Shown: positions 38,269-52,200 of the stretch, in pieces
Layout: each line of letters starts with the position of its first letter
Numbering within the stretch: the stretch's first letter is position 1
Source: Aculops lycopersici
Lineage: Eukaryota; Arthropoda; Arachnida; Trombidiformes; Eriophyidae
Direction: 5' to 3'
Length of the DNA: 64,000 bases
Assembly: GCA_015350385.1 (NCBI GenBank)
Contig: WNKI01000001.1
Coordinates: forward strand, 10,712,211 to 10,776,210
The notes under the pieces: model-generated
The model's input: only the letters and a program-made list of their open reading frames with translations
Told to the model about the DNA's origin: nothing
Database searches by the model: none
Program-made: the position numbers and the translations under genes

Positions 38269-41200
38269 CTATATATTGGTGGAATCTCTTTGATTTGAAC
38301 TTGAATCATATGGATGCGTTAAATTCTGGACATAAGCAGCCGAGCGTTTGTCCACAAAGTAAGTCACCATTCCGCCCTTGCCCTTAACATCAATGGGTCC
38401 TCGTTTTACTATCGAATAAGCTGTTAAATTTGAGTTCATGGGTCGAGTTGAGGTTAGTTGAAGCTTTTACCTGATGGAATGAATTGCGCCTTTGATAGGC
38501 TGATTATTACTCACTTTCACTACATAGGCTCTCCATCAAGAGTTTTGCAGTGCGCTCCTCAACTTGTATCCGTCCAACTTCTCCCAGACTTTCCATTCGA
38601 CTTGCGATCTATTGTCGTTATTTTTTAATGTAGATTAAGGGTCAATGTTAATCGTAATATTCAGGTTGGTTTATGGTATCAAAGAATCTACTAATCTTAT
38701 TACTTACATTAACGCAATCACCCCAGATATCGTAGAATGGGCGTTGCGCTCCTATGATACCTGCAATCACAGGACCAGTGTTGACTCCAACGCGCAACTT
38801 GAATACCTGAAAACTTTGCTTGTTTATCCCATTGAGTGCATTCATTAGGCTTGTTGCAAATTGAATCATGCAAACCAAGTTCAATTTCTGCTGGCTCATC
38901 ACAAGTTTGCGCTCCTCGGCTTCGTTGAAATTTGATAGGGTATCTAGAAGACCACCTGTTGTGTGGCACACATTAGTTGCCAGTTGTTTGAACGAGGAAT
39001 CTGTGGTCCTCTGGCTTCCCTGAGAAACAGTGCTACTTCTAGCGACGGTCAAGTTGGATGGTCTAAGGCCAGCGGCTGCCATGTATGTGCTTTGTAGAGA
39101 AATAGAGAGATAATAACGATAGAAATAGTTTTTAGCACTTGTATTCATCATTGTCAGAGATTCCACAATTAGGGCAAAAAGCAACCTACCTTCCTATTGT
39201 CTTGATCTTCTCTATTCGGCTGAACTTGTTCTTGAGTAACAACTTGTCAAAATCGCAAATAATCTCATTCAATAGAGCTATGCAACCTAGTCCTTGTTTG
39301 CTTATATCCGATTCGTCGTAAAACTCGTAAAAGTGAGGTATGGAGGCAAACATTACGGCAACACTATCGTGTTGCTCATGATAGAGTTCGTCACTTAGAT
39401 TGCGCATGTAGCTGAAACCTAGAGCATTTTGGCATTAGTAATCAGCCAGATAATCAGACTTTGGACATATTTGTCAAGACTTCTCATCAACTTATATACT
39501 TACTCATCCTTGGAAAGGCGGAGGTTTGCGCATTCTTATGGTGCTCACTCGGGTTCGTCAAATAATGTTGCACCACATGAGATGGTAGAATGTTCTCAAG
39601 TAAAACCTTGTTAATCCCACTAATATATTCCAATTCTTCGTGGTCAACATTGAGTCGGTTGCGCCACAAAAAGTTTGCTCGATTTGTGTACTCGATCTGT
39701 CGAGCAAAAGTTAAGCTAAACAATACAAGCACAAGAATAAGAGTCTCACTAGTCAAATCAATCACATATTCTAGCTTCATATCATCGCTTGTCTTCATCT
39801 CAAGCTTAACCCACAGGTAAACAATTTGAGAGATGAGAACAGTGAATAGAAGTAGCATCTTCGATCCATAAGTCAGAAGATAGTTGCTAAGGTCTATAGC
39901 AACCAGTATTAATATCACCGACAATCGATGCAACTCTCCACTGTCGCATTCACCATTGACGGAGGAGATGGAATAACTTTGCATGAATATCACAGCTACA
40001 ATTATGCTAACACTAACCAAGGACCTGAACTTTCCCCTTGGAAACTCGGCGACAAAAAACTTGCCCATTGCCTTTTTGCTTGAGTTTAGAATGCTTCTCA
40101 AATTAGCCACTTGTTTTCCAATCCTAGCCCCAATATCAATCTTGTTTTTGTTAGCCCTCATAGTGATCGACGGAAGATCGTAATCTCGTGGTGGAGTTTG
40201 GTGGTTTTGAGCAGAGTTCTGGTTTTGCCCATAGTCAGCGAGTGTAATTTCTAACTCGCGGCCGCTTATGTAATGATTTTCCATCTCAACGTCTGCCGGC
40301 TGATAGGTATAATTTATCACCGACGACCTGGGACTTTTGGCAACAAGACTTTTCTGCGACCTTGAACTTAGAAGATCGAGTGCAAACATTATAATCAATG
40401 TTATGGCTAGTATCATAGATGGAAGTAGCTTACTTCGTTCAACGAAAGCCAGATTCAACAGTGGCATTGTGATCACAAATATCGAGAAGAACACCAATAG
40501 TTCCAGATGATAGCAACCAAGTTGCCGGCTCGAGTACAACTTGTTCAAGATGACATCCCGAAATTTCAAACTAAGTGGACTCATGTCTGGATGATCCCAA
40601 GCGAGACCATAAGAGTTTGTAGGATTTGAGTTGTAGGTATCGCCGGCCAAGATGGTCTCTTTGATGGTTTCAATCGTGGCAGATCTAATCTTTTCCTCAT
40701 TGTCTGCCTTGGATTTATACAATTTGTTTTCCCTGCACTCGGACTTGCGCCTATTTTGCGCCCTTTTGTTGTAGTTGTGATTAAAACCGGAAGTCGTTGT
40801 CTGCAAACTTGCAAGTGTATCGCTCATCTTGTTTACACTCAACCTATTAAAACTTCCGCCATTTAGCTGCTTATTAATACTGTTGTGATTATCAACTCGA
40901 TCGCGAATTAGATAAGTGCGAATATCGCGACTAGCCAGAAATGAGTCGCCAGCTGAATGTGCGCTATCATAGGTAAATGCTCCATTTAATTGCTGAATCG
41001 TAGACTCCGTCACCTGAACCCTCCCGGCGACACCTGATGATTCGCAGTGCATTGCAATGGAAACATCGTTGCTCCACACATCAAATTGCCACTTCTTCAA
41101 TCCAATTACTCCCGAATGAATGTGACCCGAATGGATTCCGATACGCATATTGAGCTCAAACTGTGGCATTGGCGTGCAACTGCCCGCGGATTTGCACGCC

Positions 41201-44200
41201 TGAATGGGTCTTGGCTGATTTTGTTCCCCTCGATGGTATTGATGCTGCGTCTTTGTGTTGATTGAGCCACCGGAAGTGCCTCGCTTTAGCTGGTCGGCGC
41301 CAAGGTCCAACTCGGCGGCTGTAGAAGTGAGATTAACGCTTTTGGCGGCATTTGCAGCGGATGTCATCGCGCCTGTCGAGGTTCCCGCGATGCTCGCTGA
41401 GTGGGGGATTAGATTGTCGCCGCCGCCGCCGCCGATGCAACCGCCTCGCGAGGAGCGCTCAACGTTGAGACACTTGATGTATTGAATCATATCCAATCCC
41501 ATGTTGACGCAATTAACTGCATGGTTGTCGTTTCGACTAGCCCGACTCTTGGCGCCCATAACGGCAAACTCGGGTATTCCACTGACCCCATAGTAGCAGT
41601 CGCCCAAAATTTTAATTCTCATTATCTTGTGTCTCTCGGCAAGTCGATCAAAGTGACTAAACAGATCGTTGAGAACTCTGACCAGCTGAGAGCTACTGAG
41701 TTGGGTGCAGAGTTTTGTAAAGCCAACTATGTCGCCATAGAGGAGGCTAACATTATTGTAAGTCCTTATGTACAACTCGTTGAATCCTCGTCGCGCATGG
41801 TGGTTGCTCGAGGCGACCAGGTTGCAGCCACTTGTTGGCTGCGGCTGTGGTTGTGACTGAGGGATGAAGTTGAAACTGTGGTGATGAGGTTGCTGCTGCT
41901 GACTTGAGGATAGTGTTGTTGGTGTCGCCGACGGATTGTGCACTTGGTTATTGGAAACACTCAGGTAACTGCTGTTCTTGTTGTTGTTACTCGCCACTTG
42001 ATTAGCGCTTGGCATCGAGCTACTGGAGAGTCTCTGCCGATGACCGTTAGATTTGTTGTGTCCAGTTGAAGCCAAAGTCTCGCTTAGAAAGGCGACACCC
42101 GCGGCACTGAGCCGGGAAATCGAGCTCCTGTGACTCGAAGGCGAGGGGCAGGGAGCCAACAGGTTGTTGGAGGGGTTTGGTGATGCCTCCTCGCCGCTAC
42201 TAGTTTCTCGGGGGTTGGCGGTAGGTGGCGTGTTGGTCTTTGTATCTGAGGTTGCAGCTGTTGTTGTCGTAGTGGTTGTTGCTGTTGTTGACTTTAACCA
42301 CGCGCTTGTCAACAGATTTGTGGTGATATGAACGGTAGCTGGCACGTGAATCGATGGATTCGACTGGACATTTGAGAAGCCACCTGTCGACTGATTCACT
42401 GGTCCAAAAGTTTGATTGGTTACATTGTTGCTATTGCTGTTGCTGTAGTTGTTGTTGTTGCCAGTTGAAGTTGCGCTGAAACTGGCCACATTTTCAAAGC
42501 TCAAACTTCCGCTGTCATTTGCCCCTGAGTTCATCTTCTTCACCATGTTCCTTTTAACCTGCTCAGCAACATAAGCCGGCAGGACGCTAAGCAGCAAAGT
42601 TTCCTGCTGTTGCCGCTGATGCTCGAGACTAACGCGCGCCTCAATTAGCTGGGCGGCGCCGGCAAATGTCCACTTGGTAACCATTCGCTTGAATTGGTGT
42701 CTCTTCAGGAGGCCAAATGTGAGAGCAATCGCTTGAGCAGTCAGTAGGATCAGGTAGAAGCTCGGCAGGTTATTGTATTGTGCAAATTCATTGTTGTTGT
42801 AGTTGGTGTCGTTGTTGATATTGGGGTCTTTGTAATTAATGTTGCCGTCATCATTATTGGCACCACTGCCACCACCCATCGACCAGCTATTCACTTTGTT
42901 GCGGCCTCCATCATTATAGCGTTGTAGCGATGGCAAGAGGAGGCCAATGAGGGAGGTGAAGGCGCAAACGAGGCAAACACTTAACTGGCTGCCCTCGATT
43001 AGAATGGGCTCTAGATAGAGGAGAGCCGAAATGGCGGCCAAGTTGGCGGACGAGAGGAGACTAGATGTTGTTGTTGGTATTGATAATATCGTTGGACGGG
43101 TCGAGTTTTGGAATTGTGCTGATATTCTCGTGTTTGTGGTCGTCAATTGTGTAGTTGTTAGAGTTGGTGTGACAGAGAGCAATAGAAGCTGACACACTAA
43201 AGGCAGGTGTAGTATCAGGAGGCTGATTAGCAAACCGGAAGTTTGCAAGCAGTTCCTTAGGTGAGGCGAATTCAAGTCTATTAGTCGGCTCCAATGCCAT
43301 CGATTCCTGGAATCCTCCTTTGAGAAATCGTTTGAGTTGCGAGCCTCAAGGTCAGCGGGCGACTTTTTGGCGGTCACCGCACCGCGGCTACCTGTACATG
43401 TAACCATTTGCTCCTCGCAACCTTGCCAGCCAGAGGAAGTAACGGCCGCCCCCAACGAGTGTGAGTGCGACTGCGACGAAGGTGGACAGCCGAAGTGCAT
43501 TGTTGTTATGGCCACAATTAAAGTTAATAAAAGTGTCAGCGGAAGTAGAGCGCCAAGCGAGAGCCAGTGGGCCACGTGAGCGGCAAGTGCCAGTGATGAC
43601 GCCAACTCCATCGTCGCGTTGGAATTGGCTGATATGTTGCTAGCTTGGTGGTTTTGTTGTTGGTCATTGTCGTAGTCGTTGCTTTTGTCGTCTCCGTTTT
43701 CGTCGACGCTCTTTGCCTCGCGCGGCCGCCTCCAGTTTCCGAGGTCATAAGTTGGTGTACCGTCGTCGACGCCGCCGCTAGTCGCAGGTTGTGAGTCATT
43801 TGGGACGAGTTCACGTTTGCGACCCATGCTCTTCGTTTTGGTTCCAGCGCCCACCTTGCTTGTTAACGCCTCTCTATCAAATCGACGTTGCGGTTGGGGC
43901 CGGTTTTTAAGTAGCGCTGCCACCTGTTCTGCGTTGCGCAACCCGGAAACCAATCCACTTTGCTCGCAATTATTGCCCACGAATTGCTCAGTTGCTTTAA
44001 ACTTCGAATTTGTCGCCGAGGTTGTTGTTGCTAACAAATTCAATTCCATCTCGAAGTCTCGCATTGGTCTTTTCTCTCTCCTTCTCCAGGGACCCCTCTT
44101 GCCGAATTCCAAGTCATTAATTAGCTCTCGACTCTGATGAGCCGCCGCCGAATGAAAGTTTGCTTGTGCTAGGGGGAAATTAGATTCCATTTTACGAGTA

Positions 44201-45417
44201 AACCCGAGCGATTGTTGCTGTTTTGTGTCATAAAAGGAAAGTTTCCCAGTTTCAAAATATTCATTAGCATTGTTATAACTGACACCTAAGCTATTAGATG
44301 CCAAAGAATCTCTACTCCTCGTGGTATCCCATTCCAGATTTAGGAGAATTGCAAAATTTATCACAGAATACATTATGGCGCCTAGATAAAAGTATTGCAA
44401 TTTGTTATGCCTAATAAGCGTTATAAAATCTCGCCTAACATCATCCACGTTGCCGCCCAAGCGATAAAAGTTTGCGATGTTTGAGTTGTTTGAGTATTCA
44501 GTTTGCTCGCTTCCGGCAATCGATGAGGACGGACTAAGTTGCTGCCGCTTCGTCTTTAGGTTTCTCTTCTTGTTGTTATTGTCTTGCCCGTTGTCCTTAT
44601 GAATTTCATCACCGGCTCCACTTATTTTCCGCTCAGCCACTTGCTCGTGACTGTCCACCTCACTTCCTTTATCTAATGCACCATTTGACTCTCGACTGGA
44701 AAGAGCCGATTCCTCGAGATGGCCAAAATCTTGCTCGCAATCCACTGTGATTGCTATGGCCGCGCCAATTTTTGTTTGGATTGATCTATTTGTCGATGGC
44801 TTCGGTGCTCTCGTCGCCACCAAACTCTCGCCAACTCGCTGGCCGCGCCCACCACCAGCACTCTCCGTCGTCGCTTGAAATTTTGAGGCAAATTTCAAGC
44901 CATTTCCGGTTGCCGTTGTCTCCACCAAGACCGATTTGAGCTCCTTGTCGGCAACTGGGATGCTTTTTGCGGCAGTCGTGGCTGAGGTGGTGGCTGCCCC
45001 TGACTCCTCCTTATTCTTGTGCTTCGTTGCTCGCTTTTGCTCATTATTTAACTCAACTCGACAAACTCGAGTTGTAGCTCGCGCCTGTCGCTCCTGCCAG
45101 TCGACCTTGATGTTGACTCCGAGAGCAGAAGTTGCGTTCACTTCTGCAGTCACAGTGTCGGACTCAGTCTTAGTTGAATGGTTACCATCCTCACAACAAC
45201 TCACGGCAACACCATAGCCATCCACCCTCTCGACCACCCTGTCACCCCCGCTTCCGTTGTTGCTTTGGCCTCGATTGGCGTCGACATACCCATGATTATT
45301 ATCATCTAGCTGACGGCTACTACTATCACCAATGCTAACGCGGGCACATGCAGCAGGGGAGTTCGAGTGGCTCGGTCTAGTACTCGCCATTTCGGCTACA
45401 GTTGCCGTTGGCGCCAT
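38269..45417 (-). CDS. transmembrane adenylyl cyclase, type 9-like (five exons, about 2252 aa)
   Basis: Makes cAMP at the plasma membrane under G-protein control. I resolve five exons: 39504-45417, 39190-39418, 38708-39089, 38515-38608 and 38269-38408. All have consensus gt/ag borders and consistent phases (1, 2, 0, 1). A long disordered N-terminus (1-340) precedes the first membrane segments. C1 (about 1210-1500) has both metal-binding aspartates (LLYGDIVGFT, ILGDCYYGV), VWSNDVSIA and a closing RTYLIR. A second membrane block lies at about 1630-1905. C2 (about 1970-2240) has VMFASIPHF, EKIKTIG|S|TYMAAAGL, FYDIWGDCVN|IASRM and VKGKGGMVTYF, with the catalytic asparagine, arginine and lysine present. 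The C1 and C2 wording matches mammalian AC9 best. It is far longer than AC9 (about 1350) because of insertions between TM1 and TM2, before C1 (about 245 residues) and inside C1 (about 100 residues). Confidence 0.93.
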
Positions 45418-46164
45418 CGACTAATCGCCTCTCAATCTATCTCTATTCTCCCCTCTCAGTCTATCTCTCTCCCCCTTTCTCTCCCCCAGCTCGCTCGCTC
45501 CTGGTCCTGGAAAGTGATTGGATTTTTCGTCGGTCGATTTTGTCACCTCCGCTTTTGACTTATTGCTGGCTAATTAATCATCACTAGTTGCGCTAGCGCC
45601 AGCCAATAATGATAATCCAGTGCATGCATTTCATTTGCTGCCGCCGTCACCACTAGCACTCTTTGCGTTGACCTAGAATCCAAGTGGAGGGTAAATTGAG
45701 TAGATAGAGTTTGGAGTTAGTGCAAATATCTTTATATACAATTCAAGTGTCAACTCGAGCCACTCGAGTTTGTCTCGATCGACTGGGACAAAAGCGTTTA
45801 GCATGGAACGAATCAGTTGGTAGGCAATTAACCTGCGGTGTTTATGCGCGTCGTTGTTGTTGTAGTCTTGTATAAATATTTCTTAGAAAATGGGTTACGA
45901 ATCGACTCTCAACTGTAACAAAGACAAAAGCAACAACAACGACAAGGATTCTAAATTTAGCCCATAAATCTCGGCACGTTCACTCAGGTAAATGGAACAG
46001 TTGATGATGTAATCACCACGACCACAACCACAATAACTAAACTCGGACCACCTAATGACATTTGGCGACAGGTGTAAGTGTGCGACGATTACTGCGGTTA
46101 GAGGAGAGTAAGAGAGAAAGACAGACAACTCGACAATAATATCTAATTACATTAAACCAAACGT

Positions 46165-46201
46165 ATGATGATGATGACGACGACGACGATGATGATGATG
46201 G
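46165..46201. repeat. GAT/GAC trinucleotide repeat
   Basis: A run of ATG/ACG (GAT/GAC) triplets within the non-coding stretch upstream of the cyclase. Confidence 0.9.
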
Positions 46202-49200
46202 TGTTGCCGTCTTGTTTCTCCATCCATCTGACCGTTACGTGTGCAATTCCCTTGAGTTTAACCGCTAAATCTAGTTATGAGTTCAAGTTAGCGAGAGGCA
46301 GGTGCACTAAATCGTTGGCTCGCTACCATAGCAACTTGTCATTCCAAGTTGCTAGCCCAAATTTAGTCCACCACCTGAATTTAGTGTCCGCCGCTCCCGC
46401 CGCAAGCAATGGCATTTCTGTCGCTTCGCCAAAAGTCTACTGCCATGCAACCCGAATAATGCAATCGTCTCGGGCCAACTTTAAAAATCCACGAGAGAAA
46501 GTGACGAAGCTAAAGAGGGAGAGACTTTCTCTTAGGGGGCGCTAACGAGCTGCCGGATGTCAGCAACTCGCTTGTGGCTCAAGTTACTGGGGAACTCTTA
46601 GTTTAGATCGTTGCACTGTGAGTGGCTATGTGGCGGCGTGCATGCAGGCAGCCATCGAGGCAACCAACCAACCAAAGGTAACAACAAAATTACCAAGCTC
46701 AACTCTAGTTGGCGGAGTCTGCACTGGTGTCAGCATAAATCTGATCGCCTAGTGGCGGCCGCATGGCAGCGCCAGAGGATCCAGTTGTTTAGATATCGGG
46801 CGCCAGCTGATGCCACACAGGTTCCGAGAGTCGGCTTTGGTCGTGTTGATCCCCGGAGTCGCCATTAGTTGGCGCAGTGGTTGTCGTCGTTGCTGTTGAA
46901 GAAGTGGGAAGTTGTCTCGGGCTTTAATAGCGAGAGCCGGAGATGAGACTTTGGAAGTGAGCCACCTGGCCAAGAGAAAGGAGGCAAGCGAGCAAACAAG
47001 CATCAGCCAGACAGCCAGCAAAATGGATACGAAGGCCAAGAGTCTTGGCACCAACTAGTCCCGCTAGCTCGACTTCAGAACCCCGAGAGATTTTCCTCGC
47101 CAAGCCAAAGGGTTTGCTGAGAGTGGGAACTCCCAATTTTTTCTCAGCTGATGCTGTAACTGGCGTCCTTAGTTGGTGGTGGGCGCAGTAGCGCAATGGA
47201 AGCAATAGAGTAATAGCTTCGCGACTAGCGTTCGCATTGAATACAAATTCAATTTCCGGCCGCAGGCACAGCCGACTAACTGTCACCACGAGCACCTCAA
47301 CCACCGAGCGAGTTAAACGGTCGGCGGCCACTGAGCTCTGAAACCATGCGGCGCCCAGTGGAAAACGAATCGCTGCCGTTTGGTGGCGATTCGTGGTTGC
47401 GGGGGCGCCAGCATCACACTCCTCGCTATCAGTCTATCCGCGACGAATAGTCTATTATCGCACCTCGCTGAAAGTTTACGTAACGACAACAGGAGCCACA
47501 ATGGCAAAGATACTCGGACATGGCGGCGTGTTGTTGCAACCACAACAAAGACGACGACCATACCGATAGCTACAGCGACACCCAACCCAACTTACAGCCT
47601 CCAGTTAACCGGATGTGCCGCTAAGGCAAGCCGTCCACTCAAGACTGGAGTTTCAAGTCTGCATCTCGACTCTTGTCGAGTCCTGTTTCGCGCCGGGGGG
47701 GGGGGAGGCGAAACTTGCGGCGCCAGTAAGCCGATCGGTCGGTCGCTTAGGCAACATGCCGCAGACAAATTGGTTGCTGTTGCTACTCGTCGTCGGTTTA
47801 TGAGCCAACACCGAGATGGAGGGAGAGAAAGAGGCAAGTGTGAGAATGAAAGCTACCCGGCGACAATCGATTACTACCGTCGCCGCCCCAAGCACCACCT
47901 TACCTGGCCACCTTTATCTTGGCAAGGAATCTAGCTTGGCTCTCGTACCTGTCGGCTGGCGACGAGAGCGGACAAGATGATGCCGGCAAGTTCCTCGATC
48001 GCCACTTAGCTTCTCTCGCGCCACTAGTAATCTCGAGAGCTGAGCGTGCTGTTATCTCAAGTTGCCGTCGGGCGCCAGCTGGCAGCATTCTCTTAGCCTC
48101 GCTCTAGTTTGCCGCCACCGCTAACCTCAAGCCAGCTGATTGATTCCTGACGCCAAACGAACACAACCAAGTTGGCAGGTATGTGAGTCTTCCTGTTGGC
48201 TGCATAAGCTACACGACGACAACTTGGCCAGACTAAACTGAAATGAACTTCCATCACGACAACGACAAATCTGCGCCAAATGAGACAGAAAAACTGGGCG
48301 CCTCACAATGATCTCGCGTCTTTTGGTTCGGTGATCTACTGCCGGCGCATAGAAACAACTCTCATTCAGTTAGCGCCGCCACAGCCTTAGCCACGACCGC
48401 CTTAGCCACAGCCGCCAAGGCCATCGGCAAGTGGGCAGACGACCAACACAATAGACTCAGCGGCAGCCTGCTGGCGCCGCATCATTACTTAACTCCAGGC
48501 AGCCAGCGGGACAACAATGGCCGGCTCCATCTTCTTGAGGAGCAGGTAAGGATGAAGGTGCTAGCTAGTGGGAGATGATTTAATAATAATCGGTTGGCGC
48601 TTGTGCGTCGCTATGCACACAGAGGCGCGTAGAGGCGCACACAGAGGTACACACAAACAATGCGCCGCCGCCCACTTGCTATAAAGTTGGCTCACTTTGC
48701 TGCTCCCGAAACGACAACCTGTCCAGTAAACTCCACACAATCCTCACAACACTATCCCCCCATTAGGCTGCCATTCTGAGCGTGAATATTCATCAAAAAC
48801 AGAAGCCAAGACGAGACGGTAGTGGCAAGTTCTGGTCTGGTTTAGTCTTGGTTAGTTTTGTTCTGGCTCGGTTCGGTTCGGTTCGGTTGACTGTGCACTT
48901 GGTCCTAGCGACACAACAACCTTCTCGCACCGCAACAGTCCGCCTATTTGCCGCCAACATGGTGGCGTGCAGATGGGCGCCAAGACAAACCTTTGCGCCA
49001 AACTAGACCATCGGAAAGAATGTCGCCCAATCGACTGTCCGAAGCTCACTAGCGACCGACCGACCGACCGAAACTCTTGCTCGCTTGCCATTCAATCAGT
49101 TTAGATGGTCATCGCACTTCCGGTTTCGCTTAGCACTCTGAGGCACGCGCGGCGCAAGTTCCGTTCATAACGAAAGCCATTGTGGGTCTTATTTGCCTGC

Positions 49201-52200
49201 TGTGCGCCTGGTTAAGAAGTAGTAGCAGTAGCAGTAGTGGTTGTGGTGGTAGGAAATCGCCAAATTTTAGCCGGTGGTTTGCAACTAGCTGGGCGGGTTT
49301 GCAAGGGACGAGCTGAGCTGAGCTGAAACGAGCTGAAACGAGCCGTCGCCTTCAAGGCTCATTGGCTCTCATCGGCGGCCTGAATCGAACTGAAGTTGGC
49401 TCCTATAAGTTTATTTTCTCCTCCTTCTCATGTAGCTGCTCTTGCTTTTGCCGCCGCCACTGCCTTCTCCTCAATCATTTAGCTGCTTTGCTTGGTTTAC
49501 TTGGACTATGTTAGGACTCAAAAGCTCGACGAAATGATTTCTCGCCAACAACAACATGCCTAAGAGATGGCACTTTCCTCCCAAAACAAAGCAAACTAAT
49601 CGCCATTTTCCCCTAAAAGTTGCCAGGGAAATATCATTTTGGGCTCGAGGGCAAAAGAGTGCACCGCTGAACTTGGCCAGCGGATGTCAAAGACTATTTT
49701 TCATTGTTTTTTATTCTCTCCTCTTAGCCCTACTCTCATTGGTTGTGCTTCAGTTTCAGTTTGAGCCTTACTTTTAGTTTCATCTTCAGTCCAACCAACT
49801 GGCAGCCAATCTCATCAGCAGGCCACTCAACATCCCATCAGCAGTTAATGGGACGAGACACACAACTGTACTCTGCAACGCCTTTAGCTGGATCCAGTTG
49901 CAACAGGGGAACCCATTAATCACCTCGCTTTAGCTTCCAAATGACCACTCGTTGCTATCTAACTTGCAAGTTAGTAGGCGGTAAAACTCCGGCGGTTCAA
50001 AGTTGAAACGGCAACCTTACACGGCTAACTTTAGAGGGGGAGAAACAAAAGTGAGCCTTGCAAAATGAAGCAAGTTGATGCCAGAGAGAATCATCACTGT
50101 CCAAGCAAATGAATCTCAAGGGTAATTGCCACTTGTACCACTTGGTTAGCTAGAAAGAGAAGCGCTAACCGGAAGGCGAGCGGAGCAACAAAAAGGTTGC
50201 GCAGCTTTTCATCAAGATTATGGGGCCTCAAGTGTGGAAAAAACAGAAAAAGTAGCCATCTCGCTAGTTAGTTGGAGTTGAAATTTTTGTGTCGACTTTG
50301 GTGGTCTTCGAGCATCCCAATTTCCCTCCCTGGCTTATTTTCGGTCGTCGAGTTCTCCAGTTGCAAATGCCATTGAGTTGCATGCGGCAATCAAAAGCCA
50401 GTCAAATAGCAACAACAACAACAACCTTACCGAGTGAAAGGGCAAACTGGAGTTAGTTTTATTGCCTCCGCTTTTCTGTTCGAAGATAGGAACTCGTTGA
50501 AAATCCTTTCAACTTTACGCAACATCAACAACAACAGCATCCACCACGACGCGAGTGAGAGTTGCTGTTGCTTTATGCCATAGGCACATTATATATATAC
50601 ATGCGCAAGCAAACTAGCAGAACTTCCTGTTTCTCGGATGCGCCCGCGGCCGCGCAGGTCAGCTCATTTTAGATGGCTCCCAAACTCGGTGTTGGGTTTC
50701 ACTGGCAGGAAGCGTCGTGAGCTGGCCGCAGTTTCGCCTGCACTTCAACTGCCGGCCAGTCAACGGGCGCTGAGATTTTTGGGGGCGAAAGAGAAAGTTG
50801 AAAAAGCAATTGCAAGATGAAATCATCTGTCTCCTCAACTCATTCGAGTCGAGTGTCATCCGTCGTGTTTATCATGGACACTAAACGACACCGAGAACCA
50901 CGATGACGATGACTACGTCGACGAGGATGAGAACGTCGACTCGTCTGCAGGGGCTACGTGATGCCAAACTGATCACGCGAAGTCAGCCAAACGGTAGGGT
51001 AAAGGGAAGGGATCGAGGAGGGAGAGTGGTGAAAAAAGCCACGAGCTAAGCGAGAGGAAATCTCGAATGACATTGCACGCAAACGTCTCTCCATTTTTCC
51101 ACTCTCTTTGGGCTTGAGTTAAAGAGTTGCAGACGCAAATGGTTTTTTGCTACCACTGAGACTGCTACAAGGTTTGCTGAGTTGCGATGTTGTAATTTGA
51201 TTCGCAATGATGCTACCTGTCATTAGCTGTGTTCCCGCTGCCAGGGCCATCAAATCGGCTTACCTGCGGCCGGTCCACACGCACGTTAGCCTGAAGCTAC
51301 GGGACTAGAGAGCGAGCCTCAGCGATAGAAAGACAGTCCAATTGATAGGAGCATCTGCTGACTGGCTATCCGGTCAGTTTATGCCAATTCGAGAGTGATA
51401 AAGGAGAAGCTTATTTTGGAACTCGCTCGCCGGGGCGCCAAGCGGGATTGACCTTGTGCTTGTGGGGTTCTCTAAGCGACAATCGAGGGCTAGAACAAAC
51501 AAAAGGTTTAGTCTGGGGTTTGGAAGATAGTTATTGTTGTCGTTTGGTTTCTTGAACTTGACAGCAACGACGACAACGATTAGCTGTTCATTTGTTCAAT
51601 GTTTGGTCAAGATCATTTGTCGCCCTGTTTCAAGTCTAGACTTTTCTCTTTATGTTTGTTGTTTCTATCCGGCCAAACCAAAAGCGCATCGGTGAGCTTA
51701 GCAAATCTATCTATACCTCGTCCAGCGTATTAGTGGCAAAGACAGAACTGGGGCCAGATTATGCGGCCAGATTCTTCGCGCTAGAAACAACAACAAGAAC
51801 AACAATCGGACCGTCTGCATTGGACACTTGGCTGCGCCGATACGCTAGGCAGCCAGCCAGCCAGCCAACCAACCAACCAACTAGACCGCCAAGATCTCGC
51901 CATCGATTGCCCTTGAGCCACACGATTGGACCCTCGGGATGCTTTCATTTTGCGCACTTTAGCGGGACTCCTCGTCGGGCCCAAGGAGACGACGAGGAAG
52001 ACTGAGAGTTGATTTTGTGGGAGGAGATTGTGTTTGCTAGCCCATCACTTTCACCAGTCGCCTTGCAAACAAGAGACCAACACTAGGACTCGACCGGAAA
52101 CAATAACAAAGCTCAGAATCTTGCGTCGGCGCCAGATTTTGTTGGCTGAGGCGAGAGACTAAAGAGAGAGGGAAGGCAACTGGAGTTGAAGGCGAGTTCA

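Noticed and set aside
47380..47934. 184-codon plus-strand frame in the gene desert
   Set aside because: Arg/Thr/Ala-rich with overlapping open frames on both strands. It is typical of GC-rich non-coding sequence, with no motif.
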